Source: Rhea pennata | Lineage: Eukaryota; Chordata; Aves; Rheiformes; Rheidae | Assembly: GCF_028389875.1 (NCBI RefSeq) | Contig: NC_084667.1 | Coordinates: 60,800,570 to 60,864,569 of the forward strand | Reading direction: 5' to 3' | Length of the DNA: 64,000 nt | Part shown: one piece after another, positions 1 to 12,765 of the stretch | Layout of the letters: the number at the start of each line of letters is the position of its first letter | Numbering within the stretch: position 1 is the stretch's first letter | Notes under the pieces: model-generated | Database searches by the model: none | What the model was told of the DNA's origin: nothing | What the model saw: only the letters and a program-made list of their open reading frames with translations | Made by a program: the position numbers and the translations under genes

Positions 1-242
1 GAGCCATTGTAGTTATGAAATGAGTGATGTAGTAGCATTTGGGAAAATGAGGCACAGCAGAAGTCACGTAGAACACTGTCTGAATTCAGCTAAATACAGA
101 TAATAGTTTTTCTTTGACTGTTCAATAATACAGTAACTTGAGCGAAGTTGGAACTGAATGTGAATGTACTTGATCAGAAAAGGTATATGATACTTCCTAC
201 ATTAGTGGAATACTTAGTATATTCTGATGCATTTGTTTCTAG

Positions 243-1013
243 GAAATCAGTTCTATCCTGAAGGAGCTCAGGAGAGTCCAAAAACAACTTGAAGGTTAGT
301 CACTTTAAATGTTCTTTTTGTCTCATAAATGCCATTAAATTGTACAAAATAAAACACTGTGGCTTGATTTGTCAGTGGAAACGGGGAAAGGATACAGTAG
401 TTCAGTTTGTTTGCATAGAGCTCTCTGACAAGTGCACATGGAGGGAACAGTAGATTTTTCTTCTGCTGCCAACTTTTAAGAAAATTGATGACTCTTGAAA
501 AGTGGAAGGTATTGCTGTGGGATATACTCTGGGGTAATTAGCATATTTGTATAAGATAAACTGGCAAAAGTCTTTGCTGCTGAAATAATATTTAGCAGCT
601 CTTTTGGCCAATGAAGTCTATGTTTTTGGCTCTCATTGACCTGAATCTTGCAAGTAGAACTCTGTGCAATAGAGAAGCCAAGATAATCTCAGGAGAGGCT
701 TCTTTCATCACATAGAAATTTAAAGACTAAAAAAACAAAACAAACAAAAAAACACAACCAACAAGCATCATTCCAGCCTCTTGCTAAAGGCTTACTGTTT
801 TATTGCTGTAGTTTGTCTTGGTCATCCTACTCAAAAAGCTTAAAGTCCTCATAACTTCAGTTTGGGAGAGGTTTTTGCTTACTAAAGTTGCTTAGATCTA
901 AAGATATTAATAAATAAAATATCATGACTTAAATGAACACAAGGACTGTCTACAGTTTTGAAGGCAAGAAAACTTCTGTTCAGAAACTCTTCTGAGTGCT
1001 CCTAATATGTGTG

Positions 1014-1044
<31 letters not shown>

Positions 1045-1304
1045 TTTTCTTTTCTTTCTTTCCTCCAGTCATAAATGCTGTCATTGACCCTACTGGAAAC
1101 TTGGATGTGGTTGCAAGTAACAAAGCGTGTTCAGCTGCTAAGCAATCTACAGCCGCTAAAGTCAGGACTGCTAACACTTCTGGGTCCACACTGGAGACTT
1201 TGTCCCCAGCACAGATGAGAAACTACACACAGAAATCGAACTGTGGGTCTTCTAGCTTACAGGATTCAAACTTCATTCCAGATGGAGAGAAATATGTGAT
1301 CTGA
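243..1304 (+). CDS. CEP170B: CEP170B, last two coding exons (gene continues upstream of the window)
   Basis: Two spliced exons encode the C-terminal 95 residues of a CEP170-family protein (centrosome- and microtubule-associated). Exon 243-294 follows a TTTCTAG acceptor and ends in phase 1 before GTTAGT. Exon 1069-1304 follows CCTCCAG, restores the frame and ends in TGA at 1302-1304. The joined peptide contains [20 protein letters not shown] followed by AVIDPTGNLD. This matches my recollection of the family's conserved terminal coiled coil, where CEP170 reads [20 protein letters not shown]. The tail after it is Ser/Thr/Asn-rich and ends DGEKYVI. The paralogue is assigned as CEP170B rather than CEP170 because PLD4 and AHNAK2 follow it, as at human 14q32. 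The continuous reading frame upstream of 1069 (poly-Phe, Cys-Val repeats) is intron. Family assignment is strong; the paralogue call rests partly on synteny. Confidence 0.88.
1008..1048 (+). repeat. (TG)10-(T)21 tract abutting the CEP170B terminal 3' splice site
   Basis: Ten TG dinucleotides (1008-1027) run directly into 21 T residues (1028-1048). A C/T tract follows, ending in the CAG acceptor at 1066-1068. The tract therefore forms the distal polypyrimidine region of the last CEP170B intron. It is a compound microsatellite whose length is likely variable. Confidence 0.9.
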
Positions 1305-4300
1305 TACAGTATTTTGTATTGCTATCATATTGTAATCTACTGTTGCGTTAGTACTGTGTATGAGTGGTTTGTGGACAGTTTGTGTGGAGCAGTTGTTTAG
1401 ATTGCTAACACATTGCACAAAAAAAAAAAACTATGCTGTGAGGGTGAATAGCAAGTCTATGTATGCCTTTTAAACAAGACTAGCACTGTGGAGCAGCACA
1501 CATTCAGCATAGAGGCAAAGTGATTTTTAGAAAATTACTCACTTATTCTTCCAGTGTGCCATAAGAAAACAGGCTTTACATACCCTCCATTCAGTACTGC
1601 CGAAGCTAAAGTGTTCTTGCATTAGCCTGTTTATAATTATTCAGTTGTAATGAAGGGCAATTAAAAAGAAAACACTTTGGCGCTAGATTTGTTTTGTTTT
1701 TTTTTTAATTTTACAAATGGAGCATTACAACTCTGTTGGAATCAATGTGCATATCCAACAGAATGATGGTGCAATATAGCAGGTTTCTAGGAGAAACACT
1801 GCAGTTGTATAAAGTCCTCCTCAGTGTTTGTAAAAAGGAGGCAACACTGAAGTTGTGTATCGTGTTTTCAGCCCAAAAAACAAAATAAGATAGAACCCTT
1901 TGTTTTTCCATTGGAAAAGTATGAAAGTTAACTATGATGGTATGAATGTAAAAACTACTCATGTGGTTACTATTTTTGACTATGTTTCAGGCCCAAAGTT
2001 TCAGGTGTAGGTACAAAAAATCAGGTTTTACAGTTTAACTTGCCAAATTTTCATGGTTTTGGTACAATTGTTATCTCTAAGCTTTTTTTCTTTTTTAATA
2101 TAAAATCTTTTCACAATGAGCTACAAATTCTCTTGAGTGGGCCAAAGACAAAGATGTTTGTGATCAGCTAATTGCTAAGAAAAACATCTGTTCCAATGGC
2201 TCATGTAATAAACTTAATTGCACAGTTGCTGTGAACTCGTGTTCACTTGATGGCACTCTAAAAATAATGGCTTAAATGTAGCTCCACCTTTGCTGCTAGT
2301 TCTGTCATGCAATTTTTTTCAGAGCAAGTGTGCTTGAACACCCACCATCTTCTGGTGTTCTTCAGAAACCATTCAACAGTGTCAAGCAGTTGGTGCATTT
2401 GGGATTTTTGTCTGGATCTTATTTTTGATCTGTTATGATCCTAGGAACACTAAGGATTATATGCAGTTGCACTGAGCAATTTCTTGTTTTAAAAGAAGTT
2501 ACTTTTTGTATTCTGTCTTTCAGTTAAACTGCAAAATTCCAAGCAATTTTTGTGGCTTTGTGTTAAGAAGAATTTTGAAGGGACCTCTTCCAGATGCATT
2601 TGCTGCCAGTTTGGTGGTTTTTCCCTCTTGTATTGATTTCTTTTTCATTCTTTTTCGTCAATAAACAATAATCAGGTAAAGAAACCTAATCTTCTGTCGT
2701 AGTTACGGAGGATACGTGTTTTGGGAAAGGTGAGCAGATGAGTTCCATTTTGCCCTTATACAGTGTGGTGTTTAACCAGTGAAAATGTTTTCCCAAGCTT
2801 GACTGCTTCTTGTGTGCTGACTTCATATTTTGGGATGGGCAAGGGTTACTTTATAGTTAGCTTAAGTAGTTATTTGAGCTTTTTTGCTAGGATGTTGTAA
2901 AAGTGGGAACCTGTTAAAATAATTTAAATATATAGGGATGCTCACGCAGTCTTTAATCTACTAGCAAAGAGCATGACTGCTTTCATGGTGAAGCCAGCGG
3001 AAGCTTCCTATTGATTTCAGCAGAAACAGGATCAGTCCCAAAATGGGAGTATGCCAACAGGCCATTAGTTTCTTTTGAGTGTGGAAGGTGCTGGCTGGCA
3101 AACAGTAGGTATAAATATACTTCCAAGTTTTTTGGTAGGTAATAAGACTCATCTGCTTGTGTGGAGATGCTCTTCTGTGGAGAAATCTACTGGATTTCAC
3201 ATAGATGATGACAACACTAAAACTCTGCGGAATAAAAAAAAAAAATCATCCTTGATACGTTCCTCTGCCTGTAATACGTGCGTTGTCTGAATGTGATGTT
3301 CATTCAGTCATTCTGACCTGTCGTTTCTTGAAATACCTGACCATGTCCTTGATGAATATCGTAAGTGGTAGAATTGTTCCTGACATAGACGATACACACT
3401 TTTTCAAGCCGTTCTTGGCTAGGGTTTGATACGACCAGGTGCTACCCCAACTCACCGAGAGCTGAAGGACCTTCACAGATAAGGTATTGGTGTTGGTTTC
3501 AGTTCTGCTATAGAGACAAGTTAATTACTCAGACATCTGATTTTTATTATTCTTTGTTACCATGTTTCTGCATTTTCATGGCTATGCTCTAATGGATTTT
3601 GTTTCTCTATAATGTGTCCATGATGTGACTTGTTTTTACTTTCACTTGAAAATTGCTTGATTCTTTTTTCATACATGAACACATCAGGGATAGATTTTCT
3701 TCCTTGGTTGCTCTGCTCTGAATTCGAGGGGGAGCCCACAGACACCTTACATCAATTAAGGCAACCCATAAATATGATACCTCTACAAATGACTAATAGG
3801 GATGCAACAGTTGGTGTCTGTTAATAATTTGGAAAGTGTATGTGTGGAGTGGGGAGAGAACAGCTTGATCTGTTTTATTTATGACTCAACCAAAATATGA
3901 AATGCTTCTGTATCCTGACACAACATTAATGCCTGGATCTTCGCATTCAAAACTGTCTTGGTAATTAGTGGTGAAATGTAGTTGGTTTTTCTGTATTCAC
4001 AGCTTCTGAAGTACACTCCATTTGCACTTGTCTGCTCCAGATAAGCCAAAGAGCTAGCCATGTGGTTATAACTCCTTTATTCACTTTATTCGTTGTTCGT
4101 TCTCCTAAGCAGTACTGTATGCACCGATGAACACATGCCTCTGTGTGATTCCAATGTGAGCGTAACAGCTGCATAGTGGCGTATCTAGCTGGCCTGGGAT
4201 CAGTGCATGGGATTCCTGTTGGCTTCAGTGAGTGTGGATGGGCTTTCTGTTGGGCTTGGCAAGGGTGGCACTGACCTGTGGGCCATTCTCCTACCATATT

Positions 4301-5207
4301 GCTTTCATGTTTTTTTGTATTTGACTAAAGAAATGTAATGAAGGATGGGATTTTCAAAGTTTGAGGAAAGCAGGTGTTCAGGTCCTCTTGGTTGTCTGTA
4401 CAATTTGGGTGCCTGAGCACCTTTCAAGATCCCTGTCCTTAGTTCTTCCATTATACTTGAAAACTGTATTCTCAGTTTAATTCTTTCAATGTAAAATCTT
4501 GTTATTCTGTTATGATGGAATGAATGTAAATTCCTGAGAGAATGTGTACAAGCTTTGTGAGCGAGGATCTATGTATCTACAGCAATGTCATGTTGTAGTC
4601 ACGCTGCAGGAGAAAAGAGTGTCTACATCATCTTTGAGCATTTTAATAAAGGTAAAACTAGTGGAATGTTTACATACAGCCTACTGAAAAAAAAAAGAAA
4701 TGTAAAGTATTTAAGTACAAGATTCTACTAGTTTTTTCTTTGGGTTTGCAGATCACACTAGCTATTTTTGAAGTTCAGTAAATGTGTATAATTTTTGCAA
4801 AAACCAGACAGAACTACCTGTTCACTTTTGATGTGCCCTGTGCTGAATTGTGCCTATTTCACTATCTGCTGTTGTTATGCTGCTGATTCTGCTGTTCTGA
4901 ACTGTTCACTGGATCATTCCATTTGCATGCAACACAAATGCAAGCTGAGCTGTCTGAGAGTAAAGCTGAAACACGTTTGTATGACTTCAATTGATTAATA
5001 ACTTTCTCTTTTTCCCACCCTCTTGAAATGCTGTGTATGATTTGATTTGTTTCTCCTACCCTTATTTTTTCTGCTTTTTTTATGGTAATTTATTTTTGTT
5101 TGGATTATAGGCCGTATATGTACATTTTGTTCCAAGGTGATATTGTGGATGTCTAAAAAAATAAATTGTTATTTTATATAATTTTATCATAAAGTTGCTC
5201 TAATAAA
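1305..5207 (+). other. CEP170B: Probable CEP170B 3' UTR
   Basis: No coding signal was seen on either strand over this AT-rich stretch. Canonical AATAAA signals on the + strand lie at 2660-2665, 4645-4650 and 5202-5207, with another in an A-rich run near 5160. T-rich sequence follows the most distal ones. I infer alternative polyadenylation with the 3' UTR reaching up to about 5.2 kb. Which site is used cannot be told from sequence; RNA 3'-end data would settle it. Confidence 0.5.
5202..5207 (+). promoter_or_regulatory. Poly(A) signal AATAAA, candidate distal CEP170B end
   Basis: AATAAA followed by T-rich sequence (TCATTCTTTTATC), about 3.9 kb past the CEP170B stop. It is the last strong + strand signal before a long stretch with no exon. 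Assignment to CEP170B is inferred from position. Confidence 0.45.
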
Positions 5208-8200
5208 TCATTCTTTTATCATGCGACAGTATGATTCTGGGTTTTTGTGTGCTAATTCTGGTTTGGGGGGAAGTGTATGCTTGCAGACCTAAACAAATTT
5301 TTAACTGTCTCTTTATGTTGGTGTTTATAAGTACAGTGTAACAAAAGAATTATCAGCAACAGGAAACTAACAGTGCAGCTGGGTCCTCTGTGGCTCACAT
5401 TTGTGGCCTGGACAGATCCCCTTCTAATAGTGCAAGAGTTTCCTTTCCCCTACCCCTCTTCAATTACAGGATCAAAGTCTGCAAGTCCCCATCTGCTGAA
5501 GATGGTCTGCTCAGTTTGGTATGCTGATGTTTTATTCCATTTTTTATACTGTTTTATCTCTTTCCAATGATTAACTATGGTATTTTTAAAAGTCAAATTC
5601 AGCTGGACAAAGCTCTGCAGTTATGTGGTTAAAGAAAAGTGACATCTTGTGTTTATATTGAGCTTGGTTTACATGTGTATGAAGCTCTCTTGATTTACCC
5701 TCCGTTACATCACTGTCCTTATTTCTTCCTTGCGTTCCTCTTTGTGAACGTTGCATCCTTCGTGGCACTTTGGAAACACTGTTGATTTCTTCCTTCCCTT
5801 CTGCACAGCCTTCAGGAGTTTGAGGCTCCACCGATCTGTGCAGGGTAGGTCTCCAGCTCCACTTCTCTGCATTAGCACACACACAGGTGTGCAAAGTGAA
5901 ATATGGGTGGCAGACAAAGCAGCACTGGCCAGCAATGACCAAACTGCAGAAAAGGAAGAAGGGAGGAGGAGGGGGAAGATTGATACTCAACCCAGCCAGG
6001 ATCATGGTGGGAGATTTCCATCCTCTGATGACCTTTGCGTTAGGTTGTTAAAAATGAGCCCTTTTATGCTTAGAGTTGGCCCTCTTCACAGGGAAGATTT
6101 TTATTTTAAAAAAAGAAGGGGAAAAAAAGCTTTTTAAGAGGCAGATGATTTTTTTTCTTTCTCAAGCTTTTCTGTTTCAGTCTATACGTGCTGTATCTGG
6201 AGAGAAAGCTTTCTGTGCTCTCTAAAATACGAGTTTAAGTTGTACACTATATTAAATCTCCAGTCTTCCCCAGCAGTATCGGGTGATATTTGAGTTAGGA
6301 TGCTATGCAAAGTTCCCTTTTGGAATCAATAGTGTATCCACATCATTAATTTTTAACAGTCTGACTGAATGAAAATAAGAGGTAGTGGAACTGTGGCCAA
6401 AACTATTTGCAGCATAATGAAAGCTGCTATCTGGCAGAATTTAAAAATAAACGATAAAAGGCAGAAGTAACAATCTCCTCTATGCATCTTCCTGCTGAGC
6501 GTTCAGCTGAAATCCTGCCTTGCTCTTTAACAGCCTCATCTGTGCTGGGAAATGCACAGTCTGATTTTCTGTATGGGTATAGGAAGGAATTCCAGACAGT
6601 GTTCCCATTAGCAGGGTTTGCGGGATCCATCCTTAGAGTAAAACTTCAAATCATCCGAGAGACAGATTTCTGATCTGCTGACCTCAAGTGCAGGTTTACA
6701 GAGAGACCCTTATGCTTGCGCTGGGTCCTGCCGCCTTTCTCACAAAGGCACTTGTGGACTGTTGAGGCCAGCAGGATCTTGCTTTTCAGCTTTTCTGTTT
6801 TAAAAGATGGAGGTTCATTAAATCTTGAAATTAGAAAAATTTTCAGATGAAAATGTATTTAGATTTGAAATTCCCTGTAGGCTCGTTGGCTTAAATAGCT
6901 CACCATGCTTAACCTGAAATGACAATTTTTTTCCAGTTAACTTGAGTGTTCAGTCTTTTGACATTAAAAAATAGTATAAATATAGCATTCTTCTTTCCAA
7001 ATATACAGACTCTGGCTGTTTCTGCCTCTCATCTCTTTGTTGGCTGTTGGTGTTCAGAGCCCAGCTGGTTAGTCCTCATGAAAATGAAAGTATATTTTTT
7101 CTAGTAATCTCTACTGTGCTCCACTGTAGCAACGTTCTTATTTATTACTAGCTCTTTGAGATGAAAGCATGTTAAAATAGCAACTTCTTAGCAGATCTCC
7201 CACATATATGTTAAAAGATGTTTCGCTGTTTCTTTCAGTGTACCTTTCCAGCAAATGGGAGTCAAAGCATGTTTTTTAGATGGAGTATGTTCACCACAGA
7301 GTGGCATAGGACTCTGAAGTGAGAGTTTTATTTACTTTGTGTGTAGGAAAGTGGCAAGTCAGAGCAGCTGGTGGAAGGAGCCTTCTCTGCAAGACAGAAG
7401 AGGAGGAATAAATGAGATTGCTTGTTTGCCCCAAGCCTTGACCTTTCTCTTCTTTTTTTTTTTTTTTTCCTCTCTTTCCACCTCCCGCAGTAATACCAGT
7501 TGGTCAAATTACTCCTTCCCACAAACCCACTAATGTCCTTAAAGACTCCCAGCTACAACGCTGCTAGTTAGATCAGAAACACGTAATTCATATTGGGCTG
7601 GTATGTGAGGTCAGATAATCAGGGGGAAGCCAGGCCTTGGCAAACTGCAAAGGAGGACAACGAGATTAATCGGAATTGTATGTTAGCTGCCAAGAATGAG
7701 GAGAAATAAGATGCCTTTTTCTGGAAACATGTTTTTTTGGAACTGTTGTTTCTAAGTGGTCTCTGGAAACCAGTCCCTTTTCACTGTTTCAAGTTGAACA
7801 TTCATAAACTCTTAAGCACATCAGAAGCCATTTCTGAGGATCTCAGCTGGAGATTGCTTGTGCTCTGTCGGTCAGAGTCAGAAACTTCAGGGAGAGACGG
7901 GCACTGGGTGGTCTGCAGAGGAAAGTAATGCTTATTTTGAATTTCAGCTTGTGCTGTTGGAGAGCTGATGATCCTATAATATAATCCAGCCTCTCTTAGT
8001 CTGAACTAAACTGGTGATACTGGAACAATTAATGATTTTTTTTAGTCCTTTGGCAACGGGAGGTTAATGTTAGCTCACACTTCCAAACTTTAGTTTAATA
8101 CATCAAGGGAATATTAATAACAAGCATGATGTAGCATTACTTTAGTGTTAAAGCTGGAAGTGACCAAAGATAAAGCCTGAACATAATACAAGCATGCTGC

Positions 8201-11200
8201 CACTTGTGCAGTAAAATCCTGAACTCACTGAAACCAGTGGCAGCTTTTGTTACTTGTGTCACTGTAACTCATGCCAGGATTTCAGTCCTGTGTATAAACA
8301 GAGCAATGCAGCTTGTTGCTAAGCTTGCTTACATACCCATCAGAGGCAGCGACTTCAGTCCATGAGGTGGTTAGCTGCAATACTTGGATGCTTAGTCCCT
8401 CTCTGAAGTTAGTGGAGGGACTGGGGCACTTCCCAGAAGCAATCTGGACCTTTGGCACGGTTGTTCACTGGAAATGCCTCTTTCTGCAGACTGCCGAGGA
8501 AGCCTAGGTCACGTAGGATCCTGACTCCTTTTTTTGTGGTAGCTTTAGTTAAAGGGGATGCTGGCAGGCCTTCGACTTGGCCCAGCTCTGTTTTGATGGA
8601 GATTTGGGATGATCCTGGTGGCAGGTTATTATTAGAGCAGCAGTCCAGACAAATTCAGGAGGGTGCTGGCTCATCAGACAGGCACCCTGTCTGCTCCCTT
8701 TTTTTGTTTGTTTTTTGTTTTTTGCTTTGTTTGTTTTGCTTTTTGGCCTTCTGAGTTGCTGCTTGTGCTTTAGTCACAGAGAAAGCAGAGGATTCATAAC
8801 ACCTTCCTCTTTCCAGAGAAAGGCCTCTTCCTGCTGTATCCTGACCTTTTCTCTGACTCTTCTCAGATTTTCCATCTTCAGTAGCTTATGACAAGATACT
8901 ATAAAGCCTCATTACCCTTCCTGGCTCTCAGTAGGCTCCCCAGCTCTTCTCCCAGTACAGAACCATTCCTTAGATGCTGACGTGGGGAATTACATCCTTC
9001 AGTTCAATAGGATCAAGTCTGAAGGAACTGTTGGGAGGTAACAGCAGGGTTGCTATGCTGAGCCTTGTCGACAGAGGTGCAGCCTTCGGATTCATACGGG
9101 TGATGAGGGACATCGTTTCTGACAAGATGCCTCACACTTAAGTTGCACATATAACCTTCTCCCTCAAAAATTTTACTGCAAATTCTGAATATAATTTAAG
9201 ATGAGGGTTGTAAATCACACCATTTTGAAGGAGCTAGCTTGCTCCCTTAGGCTAGTCTGAGTGAATAATGTTCCCTTGAGAGCAGAGGGGAGCACAGAAG
9301 GGCAGATTGGACAGGGGATTTTACTAAGCAGAATGCTTGCTTTGAGGATCTGAGTAGAGAGGTGGTTTTGGAGGGGTTTGTTCTTTGGTTTAAAAATAAA
9401 GCTTCTGGTGAGTTCAGCAATGAAGCAGTGAGAATAGTGCCATGCCCAGGATGGATACTACACTGAAAATGGACTAATCCTCTCAACCAGAGTCTTTTAA
9501 TGCTGTCCTAGGCTCTGATCTTACACCACTGAGGGCAGTGGGTATTTAGCCATTCAGCTCAGTGTAAGGAAGGTCATGGGCTGTGGAAAGTGATGCTGGT
9601 GGGTTATGCTGAATAGGTGGAGTTCCTGGAGTCCTAGACCTGGGTTGCCACAACTAGATGAGAACTTAAGATTTCTAACTGTCAGCAAGTGTGAAATGCT
9701 GTGTTTAAGAGGAAGTAATCTATAGCAGGAGGAAGGAAAAAAAAAAATGAAGAGCCTGAAACGAATCTGCTGGCTAAAGCATGTTTGCTGTCCGCTGTAA
9801 GCGTAGGTGTAAGATCAAACTACATGAGGACACCTGCAAAAGAAAAGATCTCCAGGATGGTAAGTAGATTGAATTACTACACCATCATCTTGGGAGTGCT
9901 GGGGCTGGTAAAGGAGAGATGAATGCACTTAGCTCTTTTGAGATGAATAAAACAGCTTCTGGGGAAGATGTTTTATGCTTGAGCCTCATCCTTGTAAGGC
10001 TTTGAAATCTAGGATCTGAAACAGCTTGTTGCTGATAGAGAAAAGAAGTACCAAAAGTTATTTTGGGGAGTAGGGAGAAAGCAACCTAACGTTACAAACG
10101 ACAGTCTCCTGTGCATATCCTGCAGGTCCTGGTATCAGCCTGTGTTCCAGGTGGTGAAGCAGTGCATGTATTTACTGCTTTTGGATGAACTTTGGTTATT
10201 GAAACTGGCAGCTAGTAGAAGCTAGAAGCTAAGAGGGAGCCATGTGTAATTGCTGACAAGCTCCGATATTATTCTTAAGATTTCTGGCTGAATCTACGAT
10301 GTCGTCTTCCTTGAAAATTGAACTGGAAGTGGCACCCCCTGCTTCCCCCATTTTTATATGGGTTTTATGACTTGTGTATAGTAGCCAGGAACCTAACCCA
10401 TCACAGATCGAAGTCATCTAGACAGCCTTAATTTGAACCAAATAGTAGATTGGTCTATTACAGCACATAGGAGATTTGTTCACTAATATTTTTATGAGAA
10501 ATGCTGGTTTTTGAAGCCATTTTGTAGTTGCTGCTGAAAAGGAGAACTGAAACAAGCTCAGTCCTCCTGAAGCCATCACATGGCTTACAGCTGCAGCCTC
10601 TCACAGTGACACTGCTAGGATCACAACATGGACCGTCATGGGTAATTTAGCCCTGGGGGCTAGAGGGGCACCATGGCACCTACTGGGACTCTCTGTCACT
10701 CTAGCTCTGTGCTGCAAACCACCCTGCGCAGCCAAAGGGGACGGTTTGCTACCAGATAGCCCAGCTGGTCAGGGCAGCTGCCGAAGCCACCCAGCACAGG
10801 GATAAAACGGAGCCCAGATGGTGCCATGTTTTCCCCTAGGACAACCAGACCTAGGAGTGTCCCAGGAACTTATGAGCAGCTGCCAAGGCTGCTGTGGAGC
10901 CAGCTCGGCAGCCTGGCAGGCTTTTGCTGGCCTAGGCTGACAGGCTGCTGTTGCTTTTTTTTCAAGCATCTTTCTCCTCCTCCTCTAAAATCCCTTTGCC
11001 TCAGACACATATCTTTGTCCTGTGCTTAAACACTCTATGAACTGGGGTTTCAAGGGCATTAGGATCTGGCACTCCTCAGGGAGTCGTGACTACATTTCAT
11101 TGCTGGCAGCGGTGTGGTTTCTCCAGGGCTGGGGGAGTGAGTGTTTTAGTCTGCTGGTACTTATAACTATTTCTGATATAAGAACTTGCATGTGAATTTA

Positions 11201-12735
11201 TGGACAGCAAAAGGAAGTGCTTGTGGAAAGCGTGAGTAAAACCATCTTAGAACTTAGGCACTGCTCTACTGAATACGATCCGTCACAACAGGCAGACCCT
11301 GAAGTGGAAGCTCAGGTTTCATCTCTGCAGCTCTTAAATGTTTTTAAAAGTGACTGCTCATATCTTTTCTGTCTTTCTCATTCTCCTCTGTCTGCTCTTT
11401 CACCTTGGGTCATGTCACTTCTCACGTCCCTCTTCTCATTGTCCCTTGTCTCCTAGGACATCCTCCATCTGTTTTGTTCGCTTCAACCAGTTCTTTTGAG
11501 TTGGGGCCCACAATAAGACTTTGGGGCTGTGTCCACCCTGTGTCCAACTCCTGCCTGGACTATATGGTCACAGCACCAGCACAGAAAGGTGGAGCAGGCA
11601 GGGGGAAGGGTCTGTGTGGCCGTGCTGCCTCATGTGGTGGTGGGGACAGGCAGCATGCACCCGTCCATTTCAGGTATCTGTACCAGTGAAGTATGGCAGG
11701 ACAGACTGGACAAGCCTGCTAAAATATTTCCTACCTCAAAACTAGCTCAAGTATGACCATCTACAGGGCAACCACATATCTGATACCATTATAGCACAGT
11801 CATACTCCAGGCTACAAATGCCACAGGGCTCAGGGATAGGAAATAGAAGTTTTGGGATTGGACAGGTGGGGATATAATCTGATATAATTTTTTGAAATCT
11901 GCTATACACCAGGATGTGCCTCTTGCTTCTGAGAATGAAAAATGACAGCTGACTCCTGTGGGGTAAATTCTCCACCTCAGGGATTGTTTGTGACCCATTA
12001 GGCATGTTAAAAACGTTTGATCTGAGCATTTGAAAAAGCAAATTAGGGGAGCAGCCAACTACTCCTGCTGTACAGTCTGTTTTGAATCTTGGGCATATTT
12101 TGGAGGATACTTCTGCTGGTGATAACAAAAGAGTAGGAGCAGTCCTGCCTGACTAGGAACAGAGGTTAACTTCTTCCCTAGAGTCATGGTTGCCACTAGG
12201 GGGAAAGAGGAGCTCGGATCTTAGCCAACCTTGTCCCTGTCTCATTAAAAGTGCGCCTTTCTGAAGAGACACCAACACTGAAGACAACTCACATGCGAGG
12301 AGAAGAGCAGAAGACTTAGTGTACAGCATCAGTATCAATGTGTTTGTGACTTTATCTACCATGGCTTGTGCATTTATTATTGCTTATTGGCAAAGGTGTT
12401 AGCTTGTATCAGTCAAAAGTGGGTGTTGAAGGATAACTTGATGAAGCTGCGATGCAGTTGCTTACACATTAATTACTGCCGTGTTTTCTATGCATACACA
12501 GCACAGGGGAAAAACTGCAGCAGACTCACTCTCTCCTCCTCCCCCTCCCCCTTTGGAATCTGTTAATGTCACTCAAGATCCACAGTACAGTGAGAATATT
12601 GCATAGATCTGTACTTAAATTTCAGAGCACTATATAAAGCAATAGCAGTAACCTGTTTTTCTGTCTGTAACTGGCTTTATACAGATGTTGCCATAAAGCT
12701 TTATTTTTCCCATTGCATACATTTCTGTTTTTCAG
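5208..12735. other. Intergenic / PLD4 upstream region, no supported gene
   Basis: Reading frames here are short, share no recognisable family sequence and show no convincing exon structure. The PLD4 promoter and any untranslated first exon must lie here or just downstream, because the first coding exon opens directly after an acceptor at 12734-12735. I could not pinpoint them. Poly-T/T-rich runs occur near 7.45 kb and 8.70-8.74 kb. Confidence 0.5.
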
Positions 12736-12765
12736 ATTGTGAAAAAAGCATTTAAAACATCCCTG

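Noticed and set aside
996..1068. Coding reading through the TG/T tract (Cys-Val repeats and poly-Phe)
   Set aside because: It is the intron before the CEP170B last exon. A clear acceptor at 1067-1068 and phase-matched joining to 294 explain the coding part.
5586..6137. Overlapping 128-139-codon frames near 5.6-6.1 kb
   Set aside because: Low-complexity, no recognisable domain and no splice or initiation context; most likely chance frames.
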